Of a stretch of 64,000 nucleotides of DNA, positions 7,406 through 15,647 are shown one piece after another. The notes beneath the pieces were generated by a model, which had not been told where the DNA came from, made no database searches, and was given only the letters and a program-made list of their open reading frames with translations. The DNA comes from Brevundimonas lutea (lineage in GTDB: Bacteria > Pseudomonadota > Alphaproteobacteria > Caulobacterales > Caulobacteraceae): the NCBI RefSeq assembly GCF_003704105.1, contig NZ_QUOQ01000003.1, forward strand, positions 62,001-126,000, in the 5' to 3' direction. The position numbers and the translations under genes are program-made. Positions within the stretch are counted from its first letter, which is position 1; every line of letters begins with the position of its first letter.

Positions 7406-9280
7406 TCAGAGGAGATCGGCGAGGGTCAGACCCCCGGCGGCGCGGTCGAGATTGGCGCGAGCCTGATCCCGGTCGAGAAATTCGGGCGTGACCGCAGCCG
7501 GGCGCAGGAAGCCGCGCTCGTGCAGTTCGTCGATCACTGGCACATGGGCCATGGCGATCTTTCCGGACCAGAACGGAGTCAGGGAGCGGCCTGAGGCCAG
7601 CCAGTCCAGCACATCCAGAAGGCCCTGCAAGTAGATGTAATCCTTGGCCAGTCCGCCGGAGCGATAGGCTCGCGCGCAGATGTGGAAGGCCATGCGCGAG
7701 GAGACGCCGTGGTCGCGGGTGAGCAGTCGCCAGGCTTCGAGAAAGCCCGCGCCGTCGATCATGGCGCGCACGGCGATCACCCGGGCGGCGAGCAAGCGCA
7801 TACGCTCGCGGGTCAGGCCGTCGACGGCGAATTCGGCGAAGACGCCGAGACCTTCTTGGATGCCTTCATAGCCGGCCAGGCCCGAGCGGAAGATCTGCAG
7901 GCCCTGCTGCTTGCCGGTGAAATAGGTGAGCAGGTGGATGCTGACCTCGTGCTGAAGCAGCGGATCGACGCGTGTGGCGCGCATTTGGGTGTGTCGCGAG
8001 ATCATCAGCCGGGGGCCGGAGACCATCAGCCCGGTGACGTCGTCGCGGAGGCTGATGTCGGCCTTGAAGTCGTCCAGACGCTTGCGATAGCAGGCGACCA
8101 AAGCGGTGGCGGCGTCGCGCACGGCGTGGCAATCGACGGTGTCGGGCGCGTCCTCCTCGTCGGTCGGGGCGGGGTCCCGGGCGTTGAGTGAGGCCAGGAC
8201 GGCGGCGGCCTGTTCGGCCAGACGGTCACGGACGCGGCCGTAGAGCATGACCGACGCGTCGCGGAAGCGTGGCGTCTGGCGCGACTGGAGCATCGTCAGC
8301 TGCAGGTCGATCTCCTGCTGCTTTTCGCGAAACAGGGTCTCGAGAACGGGGTCTTCGACGCCGTCGACATCGATGGCGTAGAGGGCGCGTTTTTCGCGCG
8401 AGGCGTCGACGGTGAGGGGACGGTAATGGAAGACGGGCTCGTGATCCCGTCCGCCGTCGCGGAAGGTCTCCCAGGCCTGGGCGGTGTTGATCGGCGAGAC
8501 CGAGAGCAGGAAGTCGAAGCCGCTCGCCACGTCCGCCAACTGGCCGTCCACATGGCGGGCGGCGCGGATGAAGCCTCGGCGGCCCAGGGCGCGGTAGTGT
8601 TTGGGCGTCGGCAGGTCCGAGGCGGCGACGACGCCGCACAGGGCGTGGAGCAGAGCGTCCAGGACGCCGGTCTGGAGATCGTGCAGGACGCCGGGAAACA
8701 CCCCCTCGCCGCCGGGCGTACGATAGGTGCGGGGAATGCCGAGGGATATGCGCGGCGTGTCGGCGGGCAGGGCGATCAGATCCTGATGCTCGGGCCGGGG
8801 GTCGATGCGCGGCGTCTGGCGTTCCAGCTCCAGCTTTTCGAGAGCGGTCCTGAGGGCCTGGGCGGCGCGGCGCGCCTCAGGATGGTCCGAGGCTCCGACC
8901 TGGAAGCGATACGGCGTGGGGGCGGCGGAATCGGCCTTGTCGGTTTCGGGCACCGGCAGGTCGTAGAGCTCGGCGACCAGAAAGGCGCCGAGGGACCGGT
9001 CGAGGGTCTGGCTGAGGGCTTCGACCAGATCGTAGGCGAAGGCGTCGCCCTCGGCCTTCATCGGCCAGATGGCGTAGACCGGGCTGGCGCTGGCCACGCC
9101 CAGGGCGGCGCTGGCCGAGCGGGTGCGGCGACGGCGGTGGACGACCACGAAGGGCAGGGGGCGGTCGACATGGATGCGGCCGCCGGCGGGCAGCTTGCGG
9201 CGCACCGACTTGCCGGCGGCGATGCGCGCCGAAAGGTCTTGGATGAACTCGGCCTCGGTCGGCGCCCCCCGTTCGCTCAT
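7406..9280 (-). CDS. DUF1704 metallopeptidase-like protein (QEGLA-motif family)
   Basis: This 624-residue protein belongs to the family named flavohemoglobin expression-modulating QEGLA motif protein (DUF1704). It contains an HExxxH zinc-binding motif, His444-Glu445-...-His449 (HEVSIH). A QEGLG box follows with Glu476, a likely third ligand. The eukaryotic relatives (MATCAP/KIAA0895L) are carboxypeptidases that remove C-terminal tyrosine from tubulin. I infer a peptidase acting on a C-terminal residue; the native substrate is unknown. The start at 9280 overlaps the upstream amidohydrolase stop by ATGA. A longer frame to 9379 adds low-quality sequence antisense to no clear signal and was rejected. 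Confidence 0.85.
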   Translation of the reverse strand: MSERGAPTEAEFIQDLSARIAAGKSVRRKLPAGGRIHVDRPLPFVVVHRRRRTRSASAALGVASASPVYAIWPMKAEGDAFAYDLVEALSQTLDRSLGAFLVAELYDLPVPETDKADSAAPTPYRFQVGASDHPEARRAAQALRTALEKLELERQTPRIDPRPEHQDLIALPADTPRISLGIPRTYRTPGGEGVFPGVLHDLQTGVLDALLHALCGVVAASDLPTPKHYRALGRRGFIRAARHVDGQLADVASGFDFLLSVSPINTAQAWETFRDGGRDHEPVFHYRPLTVDASREKRALYAIDVDGVEDPVLETLFREKQQEIDLQLTMLQSRQTPRFRDASVMLYGRVRDRLAEQAAAVLASLNARDPAPTDEEDAPDTVDCHAVRDAATALVACYRKRLDDFKADISLRDDVTGLMVSGPRLMISRHTQMRATRVDPLLQHEVSIHLLTYFTGKQQGLQIFRSGLAGYEGIQEGLGVFAEFAVDGLTRERMRLLAARVIAVRAMIDGAGFLEAWRLLTRDHGVSSRMAFHICARAYRSGGLAKDYIYLQGLLDVLDWLASGRSLTPFWSGKIAMAHVPVIDELHERGFLRPAAVTPEFLDRDQARANLDRAAGGLTLADLL

Positions 9281-10089
9281 GGGTCGCGGCTCTGGATCAG
9301 GTCGCCAAGGACGGCGACGGAGTCGCGCATCAGCCGACGCATGGCGTCCAGCTCGGCAGGGTCCGGGGCGCCGGTCCATTCGTCCATGAAGAACTTCTTG
9401 AACTCGAAGGCGATGGCGCAGCCTTGCTTCGGGTGTCGGTCATGGACGAAGCGGCTCCATTCGCCCTTGCCCTGAAAGGCCAGGTTCTCGGCGACGGACA
9501 GGCGACGGCCGTTGAAATCGTAGTCAGAGAGGAACGAGAGGTAGGGATCGACCACGTGCGCCCACCGCTCACGCGGCATGGAGAAGGTGCCGATATTGAT
9601 GTCCGGAGCCTTCTCGACCGGCGTCGGCGCGGCGTCGGCGCCGTCGCGGCGATGGTTGTAGCTGTGGACATCAAGGACGACGAAGGCGGGGAAGTCCTCG
9701 GCCATCTGATCGGTGACCCGGCCCAATTCGGCATAGGCGCGACGATGATAGTCGCGAGAGGCCTCGACCTCAGCCGGGGTCAGAGCCGAACGCCACACCT
9801 CCAGCCCCCAGCACTGGTCGGGGCTCTGGTAGACGGCGGTGTCGAGCGGGCGGTTGAGATCGACCTCGAACCGCGAGCGATGGGCGACGAAACGGTTCGG
9901 CGCGTCGTGGATGGCGTCGCCGGTGAACGGGTCCTCTTCCCGCAGTCGCCCGGCGTCATCCAGGGCGAAGCGGTCGGCGAGGGCGGTGCGCACGGCGTGG
10001 CCGTCGTGGATGGCGGTGGCCAGCACCGGTCCGTCGCCCCGCGCGAGGGTCCACCAGGGCGCCGGAGAGGCAAGGGGATCGTTCGGCAT
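9277..10089 (-). CDS. N-formylglutamate amidohydrolase family protein
   Basis: The family contains zinc amidohydrolases typified by HutG, which releases formate from N-formylglutamate. The 270-residue protein shows family motifs in order: AIHDGHAVR, REEDPFTGDA, SRFEVDLNRP, the metal-site VLDVHSYNHRR, and FEFKKFFMDE with a conserved Glu near the C terminus. No histidine-degradation genes are nearby. It is first in an operon with the DUF1704 peptidase (4-base overlap) and an ATP-grasp ligase, so it may act on a product of the ligase rather than on N-formylglutamate. A PopA-like gene lies 51 bases upstream on the same strand. Confidence 0.85.
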   Translation of the reverse strand: MPNDPLASPAPWWTLARGDGPVLATAIHDGHAVRTALADRFALDDAGRLREEDPFTGDAIHDAPNRFVAHRSRFEVDLNRPLDTAVYQSPDQCWGLEVWRSALTPAEVEASRDYHRRAYAELGRVTDQMAEDFPAFVVLDVHSYNHRRDGADAAPTPVEKAPDINIGTFSMPRERWAHVVDPYLSFLSDYDFNGRRLSVAENLAFQGKGEWSRFVHDRHPKQGCAIAFEFKKFFMDEWTGAPDPAELDAMRRLMRDSVAVLGDLIQSRDP

Positions 10090-10140
10090 CCGACCCGAAC
10101 GCGTCGGCTTACGGTCAAGTTCACCGAAAGGTCAGTAGCC

Positions 10141-11436
10141 CTAGCGACCTAATGCTCGCGATGCGCGCTCCAGCAGGTCGGCCGGGTCCTCGCCAGGGAG
10201 CAGATCGGCGCAGCCGATCTCGAATTCGACCACGAAGGGCGGCTTGTCCTGACCGGCGTCGAAGGCGGTGCAGCCGATCACGGCGGCGATGCGCTGGGCG
10301 GCGAGACGGGCGGCCGGGCCGGGAGTGGCGGGCAGGGCCAGGGCGAACACCTCCGGCGCCAGCCGCGCGGCGGTGTCCTCAGCCCGAACCAGTCGCGACA
10401 GCATTGAGCCGATCTGGGGCATGGCGCGATCCAGCCAGCCGTCCTGACGCGCCTGATTGACGGACTGTGTCGGAGCGACCCGCAGGATACAGGCCGACAG
10501 CGCCCTGCGTCTCGCGCGCGCGCCCTCGGCCACACGCGCCAGGTGGGCGGCGAACACCTCTCGCGTGACCAGACCGGTTGCGGCGTCGGTCAGGCTGGAC
10601 CCGCGCACCGATTCCAGAGCCCGGCGGATCGCCTGATGCCGGCGATAGGTCCGGGCCAAGGCCATTATCCGATCGGCGGTCTCGTCTTCCGCCGTATCGG
10701 CCGAGGCGACATCGGCCATACCTTTGTTGTATATTTCTCCAAGGTTTATCTCGCCCTGCTGACGTAGATACAGAACAAGAGGGATATGGTAGAGGCGCGT
10801 ATTGCGCTTCATGCCGGCCGCTATCGACAGGGCAGGCGCATGATCCGCGCCGCCCCACAGCACCGCCGCGTCGAAGGCGCTCTCATGCAGGAAGTCGAAG
10901 GCGGTGTAGGGAGTGGGGGCGGCCACAGTCTCGGCGCCGCGCTCTGACAGGGCGTTGGAGAGGGCCAGGAACCGACGATCCGCCTGACCGGCCACCAGGA
11001 TACGCGGCGGCGTGGCGCTCTCCTCAATCACCAGATCGGCCTCGCCGTGGTCCGCGAAGGTCTGTTTGCGCAGATCGAACTCTTCCTCCGCGACCGCGGC
11101 GCGGATCAGTTGCTCGAGACGCAGGGCCAATTGTGCGGGGTGGACAGGGTCCGCCATGCGGCTGTCCAGGCCCTCGATCGCACCGTCTCCGACACCCACC
11201 ACGGCGATCCTGCGCGGCGCCGCGGCCGCGCGGAGGGTTGCGGCAGCCAGATCGGCCGGAGCGCCTTGAGTGTCGATGACAACGGCTTCGATCTGTCCGT
11301 CGGCCAGAGCCGCCGCCGCCGCGGCAGATGAGCGGGCCGTGATGCTGCGCCACCCCAGGGCGTCCAGCCCGATCGACAGCGGCTCGACCACGGCGTCGGT
11401 CGCGGCCAGGAGCAGCACGCGCGCCTGTCGTTCCAA
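10141..11436 (-). CDS. popA: PopA-like protein: two receiver-like domains plus degenerate GGDEF
   Basis: The architecture is receiver, receiver-like, GGDEF-like, as in PleD and its paralogue PopA. In Caulobacter PopA binds c-di-GMP and helps recruit CtrA to the pole for ClpXP degradation. In this 431-residue version the first receiver keeps an acceptor Asp55 (VVIDTQ). The second receiver has lost its Asp (VLWGG). The inhibitory RxxD site is intact (RAED, 351-354), but the GGDEF box is APEVF, so it probably binds but does not make c-di-GMP. I chose TTG at 11436 because GAGGGG sits 8 bases upstream and the receiver fold begins at once; ATG 11463 is an alternative. The assignment as PopA rather than another PleD paralogue is likely but not proven. 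Confidence 0.75.
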   Translation of the reverse strand: MERQARVLLLAATDAVVEPLSIGLDALGWRSITARSSAAAAAALADGQIEAVVIDTQGAPADLAAATLRAAAAPRRIAVVGVGDGAIEGLDSRMADPVHPAQLALRLEQLIRAAVAEEEFDLRKQTFADHGEADLVIEESATPPRILVAGQADRRFLALSNALSERGAETVAAPTPYTAFDFLHESAFDAAVLWGGADHAPALSIAAGMKRNTRLYHIPLVLYLRQQGEINLGEIYNKGMADVASADTAEDETADRIMALARTYRRHQAIRRALESVRGSSLTDAATGLVTREVFAAHLARVAEGARARRRALSACILRVAPTQSVNQARQDGWLDRAMPQIGSMLSRLVRAEDTAARLAPEVFALALPATPGPAARLAAQRIAAVIGCTAFDAGQDKPPFVVEFEIGCADLLPGEDPADLLERASRALGR

Positions 11437-11472
11437 TGCCGAATCCCCTCGTCCCGCCGTCATCCGGTCCCA

Positions 11473-11501
11473 GCTATATCGACAGGCGGGTGAGAGCGAA
11501 A
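11473..11501 (-). promoter_or_regulatory. Candidate promoter of the popA-like gene
   Basis: On the minus strand, TTTCGC (11496-11501) and TATAGC (11473-11478) are 17 bases apart. Transcription would start near 11466, which fits translation from the TTG at 11436 better than from the ATG at 11463. This is a pattern match only. Confidence 0.35.
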
Positions 11502-11570
11502 CCGCGTCGCCGCTTTCGATCGGGGACAAGCTGGATTAGGGTCGCCAGCCCGACAAAGGAGCGAGCGCTG

Positions 11571-12512
11571 TTGTTGAGCCGAGACGCCGTCGACTACACC
11601 TCCCTGGCCTTCTGGACCCGACTGGCGGGTCGCGCCTTCGCGCGCAGCTGGGGCCGGGACGTGATGCTCTACACCGGCGGGGTGTCCTTTTTCGCGCTGC
11701 TGGCGGTGTTTCCCGCGATCGCCATCCTGATCGGCTTCTACAAGGTGGTCCTGACCACCGGCCAGGCGACGACACAGGCGGCTGCCCTGGCCGAGGCTCT
11801 ACCCTATGCCGCGCGGACGGTGTTCGAAGGCGAGGTGACCCGCCTGACGACCGCTTCGGCGCGCAGCATCTCGGCCCAGAGCGCCGTGGCTTTGGTCATC
11901 GGCGCCTATGCCGCGCATAGGGGATTCAAGGCCTTGCTGGCTGGTTTGAACTTGATTCATGATGAGAAGGAGCCGCATGGCTTCTTCAAGTTCAACATGC
12001 TGGCCTTCGTGGTGGCTTTGTTCGCTTTTGGCCTGTTCACGCTCGTTTCGGGCGCGGTTGTGACGGCCCGCATCATGGAGCACGCTGCGGTCGGAGCCGC
12101 CACAGGCGGGCTCCATTGGGATCAGCTCTGGCCGCCGCTCGGCCTCGCCTTCGGCCTGACCTGTCTTTATCGATACGCGATGTCGCACAAAGTGCGGGTC
12201 GCCTGGGCGCCGGCGCTGGCCGGAGGGCTGGTCGCGACCGCGATGTCGATGGTTTTCTCCTGGCTTTGCGCCATCTATGTCGAGCAGATCGTGCATCTGG
12301 GCGCGACCTACGGTTCGGTGGGTGCCGTGGTGATTCTGCTCATCTGGCTGTCGTGGAACGTCAACGCCGTCTTCTACGGCGGGGCCTTCACCACCGAGCT
12401 GGAAATCCTGGCGCGCCGCGAGGCCGAGCGAAAGGCCGTTCTGGCCCGCGCCGATCGCGGCGTTGAACCGGCCGAAGTCGTCAGCCTGTCTTCGCGTCGG
12501 TCCGTACGGTGA
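11571..12512 (+). CDS. YihY/BrkB family inner-membrane protein
   Basis: This 313-residue polytopic membrane protein belongs to the YihY/BrkB family, once mislabelled RNase BN; the function is unsettled, with envelope or transport roles proposed. Family marks include DVMLYTGGVSFFALLAVFPA in the first membrane segment, a GLNLIHDE motif, about six hydrophobic segments, and the late GATYGSVGAVVILLIWLSW and AVFYGGAFTTELE. The TTG at 11571 is chosen because AAAGGAG lies 8 bases upstream. The last 32 bases overlap the convergent tusA gene. Confidence 0.87.
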   Translation: MLSRDAVDYTSLAFWTRLAGRAFARSWGRDVMLYTGGVSFFALLAVFPAIAILIGFYKVVLTTGQATTQAAALAEALPYAARTVFEGEVTRLTTASARSISAQSAVALVIGAYAAHRGFKALLAGLNLIHDEKEPHGFFKFNMLAFVVALFAFGLFTLVSGAVVTARIMEHAAVGAATGGLHWDQLWPPLGLAFGLTCLYRYAMSHKVRVAWAPALAGGLVATAMSMVFSWLCAIYVEQIVHLGATYGSVGAVVILLIWLSWNVNAVFYGGAFTTELEILARREAERKAVLARADRGVEPAEVVSLSSRRSVR

Positions 12513-12717
12513 TGGTGAGGACGCCGTCCGTCTCGGTCACACCGATGACCTCGGCCCCCAGCTGAGCCGCCAGATGCGGCGCGTCGATACGCGCCATCGG
12601 GTCTGTGGCCAGCAGGATGACGGTCTCTCCCGGCATCGCAAGCGACAGCGCCTTGCGCAGTCGCAAGGTAGGGACCGGGCAGCGGTGTCCGCGAGCATCC
12701 ACTTTTGTTTCGCTCAT
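12481..12717 (-). CDS. TusA family sulfurtransferase
   Basis: TusA-like proteins are small sulfur carriers for tRNA thiolation or other sulfur trafficking. The 78-residue product has the defining CPVP motif (Cys13) in RGHRCPVPTLRLRKAL, followed by GETVILLATDPMA and a beta strand near the end, the full length of the family. It is the second gene after cinA, joined by an ATGA overlap. Its 3' end overlaps brkB by 32 bases on the opposite strand. Which TusA subfamily it belongs to cannot be told from sequence alone. Confidence 0.9.
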   Translation of the reverse strand: MSETKVDARGHRCPVPTLRLRKALSLAMPGETVILLATDPMARIDAPHLAAQLGAEVIGVTETDGVLTITVRTDAKTG

Positions 12718-13211
12718 GACGGCGGGGTCAGTGTGTCGAGCATCAGGTCTAGCGCCACCTCGACCGCCGCCTGGCGGACCTGATCGCGGCCGAGGACGCC
12801 GAACCGGCGCTCCACGGTCTCGACCCGATCACCAAGCGCCACGCCAAACCACACCAAGCCGACGGGTTTTTCGGGCGAACCGCCTCCTGGGCCGGCGATC
12901 CCGGTGATGGAGATGGCCAGTACGTCCAGGGCGCCGGCGACGGCCCCGCGCGCCATGGCCTCCGCGGTCTCGCGCGACACCGCGCCATGCGCCTCGATCA
13001 CCGCTGCCGGAACGCCGAGCAGCGCTGACTTGGCCTCATTCGAATAGGTGACGAAGCCTCGATCGACTGCCGAAGACGACCCGTCGATCGCCGTCAGCGC
13101 GCCGGCGACCAGACCGCCGGTGCAGCTTTCAGCCGTCCTCAGGCGCAGGCCGCGGGCCGTGGCGCGTCGGATGACGGCTTCAGCGCGATCGATGATCGGG
13201 GGTGCGAACAT
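12714..13211 (-). CDS. CinA family protein (nicotinamide-nucleotide amidase domain)
   Basis: The 165-residue product is a stand-alone CinA C-terminal domain, which deamidates NMN to nicotinate mononucleotide in pyridine nucleotide recycling. Motifs seen are TAESCTGGLVAG near residue 30, the VTYSNEAKSALLGVP segment, and ITGIAGPGGGSPEKPVGLVW. The N-terminal MoCF domain of full CinA is absent, as in E. coli PncC. The ATG at 13211 has GGAGAGG upstream; the longer frame to 13286 has no such support. It is coupled to tusA by ATGA. Confidence 0.9.
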   Translation of the reverse strand: MFAPPIIDRAEAVIRRATARGLRLRTAESCTGGLVAGALTAIDGSSSAVDRGFVTYSNEAKSALLGVPAAVIEAHGAVSRETAEAMARGAVAGALDVLAISITGIAGPGGGSPEKPVGLVWFGVALGDRVETVERRFGVLGRDQVRQAAVEVALDLMLDTLTPPS

Positions 13212-13306
13212 GTCGCCTCTCCAAGTTTCGCGAGTCGGGATAAGGGGAGATCGAGGGACCGTCCACGGGGGCGCGGTCCATACCACCGCTCTGCCGAGAT
13301 CGCCGT

Positions 13307-15595
13307 ATGACTGACGCCGTCGCCGACACCGCCGCGCCCGAGCCTGGCCTCACCCGGGGCGATCCGCTGACCCCGGCGCTGTTCGCCCTCGCGATCTTCC
13401 TGTCGGCGTCGCTGGTGTTCGCGGTGCAGCCGATGATCACCAAGCTGGTGCTGCCGACGCTCGGCGGGTCGCCGTCCGTCTGGAACACCGCCATGGTGTT
13501 TTTTCAGGCCGCGCTGCTGGCCGGTTATCTCTACGCCCACCTTCTGCAACGCGTGCGGTCGATAAAGGCGCAGGTAGGAATTCATCTGGCCCTGCTGCTT
13601 TTGGCCGCCTCCCTGCTGCCGCTGTCGATCAACGGCGCCCTCGGCGACCCGAACCCGGCCCAGCCGATCGTTTGGCTGCTCGGCACCCTGGCGATTTCGG
13701 TGGGCGCGCCTTTCGCCGTGCTGTCCGCCACCGCGCCACTTTTGCAGGCCTGGTTCGCACGGGTCCGGGCCGGCCACCACGACGGGCAGAATCCCTATGT
13801 GCTCTACGCCGCCAGCAACCTCGGCAGTTTCCTTGCCCTGATTTCCTATCCGGTGGTGATCGAGCCCCTGATGACGCTCAGCGGCCAGCGTTACGGCTGG
13901 ACCGGGGGCTACGGCGCCTTCATCGTTCTGATCGCCGCGCTCGCCTTCGTCGTCTGGCGGCGACGCGCCGAGGGGCTAGCCGAGGCGCCGGTCCTGCCGC
14001 GCTCAGCGCCAATCCCCTGGCTGGAAAAGGGTCGGTGGGTTCTGCTAGCGGCCGCGCCGTCCAGCCTGATGCTGGGGGTCACTGCCCACCTCACCACGGA
14101 CGTGGCGTCAGCACCCTTCCTATGGGTCATCCCGCTGGCGCTCTATCTGCTGACCTTCGTCATCGCTTTCCAGTCGCGACCGTGGATCCCGCTGTGGCTG
14201 ACGCTGACGATCCAGGCGGCTCTGGTGGCGGCGTGCCTGGGGCTGCTGCCGTTCAAGACGGGCGAGTGGGCGGTGATCTTCGCCATCCACATCGCCACCT
14301 TCTTCTTCACGACGCTGATGTGCCACCAACTGCTGGCGGCGCGGCGTCCGGCCCCGGACCGGCTGACGGAATTCTATCTGCTGATGTCGCTGGGCGGCGT
14401 CGTGGGCGGGGCCTTCACGGCCCTGCTGGCGCCGGTCGTTTTCCAGACCGTGATCGAATACCCGCTTGTTCTGGTGCTCACGGCGCTGTTTCGGCCTTGG
14501 GGCAAGGGCCGGGCGACGTCGATCGAGTGGATGTGGCTGGCCCCCGTCGTCGTCATCTGTCTGGGGCCGCCGCTGGCGATCCAGTACGTGCTCCATAACC
14601 CCGAGGCGCTGTCGATCATCTCGGTTCAGGATATCGAGATGATCGCGCGCTTCCTCTACGGCGGGGCGGCCATCGCCGCCTTCATGATCCGGGACCGGGC
14701 GCTGTTGTTCGCCTGCGCCATCGCCATCGTCACCCTGTCGTCGCACCAGGTCGTCAGTCGATACGACTGGCTGCATACCGAGCGGAGCTTCTTCGGCGTC
14801 ATGCGGGTCGCCGGGTTCAACGATCCGCAGATGGGCGGCAATGTTCACATGCTGATGCACGGGACGACCCTGCACGGAGCCCAGGCGCGCAATCCCGAAT
14901 TCGCCTGCAGTCCCACGCTCTACTACTCGCGAACAGGACCGATCGGTCAGGTGACCGAGGCTGTCCAGCTTCGGCGTTGGGACAGCACGATCGGGGTGAT
15001 CGGTCAGGGCTCGGGCGGGATGGCCGCCTATGTGCGTCCGGACGACCGAATGACCTTCTTCGAGATCGATCCTATGGTGGATCGACTTTCGCGCGACCCG
15101 AACTGGTTCAGCTTCATCAACGGCTGCGCCCAAGCTCCCGTTGACACGGTGCTGGGCGACGCGCGCCTGACCATCGAGCAACAGCCCGATCGCCAGTACG
15201 ATCTGCTGCTGGTCGACGCCTTTTCCTCGGACGCAATTCCCACGCACCTGCTGACCGTCGAGGCGCTCCAGACCTATCTCAACAAGGTCAAGGAGAATGG
15301 GGTGGTGGTGCTGCATCTATCCAACCGCAACCTGGAGATCACCCAACCGGTCATCGCCGCGGCGCGTCGGCTTGGGGCGCCGGAGCTGCACCAACTGTAC
15401 GGCGAAACCAACGAGGGCGGCGAGATGGCCGACGCCTCGGCCGAGGTGGTGATCCTGTCGCCGACCGAGCAGGGACTGGCCGAATTCCGAAGCGACCCGC
15501 GCTGGCGCACCATCGGCGACACGGAGGTGCGGCCCTGGACCGACGACTACGTCAACCTGTTCGGCTCCCTGATCCGCGAGGTTCAGACGCGATGA
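13307..15595 (+). CDS. Fused MFS transporter / spermidine-synthase-like protein
   Basis: The 762-residue protein has two parts. Residues about 20-480 contain many hydrophobic segments. Residues about 540-730 form a Rossmann methyltransferase-like domain with GVIGQGSGG, the acidic FEIDPM strand end and LLLVDAFSSDAIP, as in spermidine-synthase-fold proteins. The family is annotated as fused MFS/spermidine synthase but I know of no demonstrated polyamine synthesis for it, and no speD is nearby. It may use an SAM-derived cofactor at the membrane. The gene stands alone between cinA (divergent) and ubiD. Confidence 0.85.
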   Translation: MTDAVADTAAPEPGLTRGDPLTPALFALAIFLSASLVFAVQPMITKLVLPTLGGSPSVWNTAMVFFQAALLAGYLYAHLLQRVRSIKAQVGIHLALLLLAASLLPLSINGALGDPNPAQPIVWLLGTLAISVGAPFAVLSATAPLLQAWFARVRAGHHDGQNPYVLYAASNLGSFLALISYPVVIEPLMTLSGQRYGWTGGYGAFIVLIAALAFVVWRRRAEGLAEAPVLPRSAPIPWLEKGRWVLLAAAPSSLMLGVTAHLTTDVASAPFLWVIPLALYLLTFVIAFQSRPWIPLWLTLTIQAALVAACLGLLPFKTGEWAVIFAIHIATFFFTTLMCHQLLAARRPAPDRLTEFYLLMSLGGVVGGAFTALLAPVVFQTVIEYPLVLVLTALFRPWGKGRATSIEWMWLAPVVVICLGPPLAIQYVLHNPEALSIISVQDIEMIARFLYGGAAIAAFMIRDRALLFACAIAIVTLSSHQVVSRYDWLHTERSFFGVMRVAGFNDPQMGGNVHMLMHGTTLHGAQARNPEFACSPTLYYSRTGPIGQVTEAVQLRRWDSTIGVIGQGSGGMAAYVRPDDRMTFFEIDPMVDRLSRDPNWFSFINGCAQAPVDTVLGDARLTIEQQPDRQYDLLLVDAFSSDAIPTHLLTVEALQTYLNKVKENGVVVLHLSNRNLEITQPVIAAARRLGAPELHQLYGETNEGGEMADASAEVVILSPTEQGLAEFRSDPRWRTIGDTEVRPWTDDYVNLFGSLIREVQTR

Positions 15596-15647
15596 CAGGG
15601 AAGAGCGGGTGGGATAGGCGTCTCGGCTGACGTTCGGCGGAGTTCCT

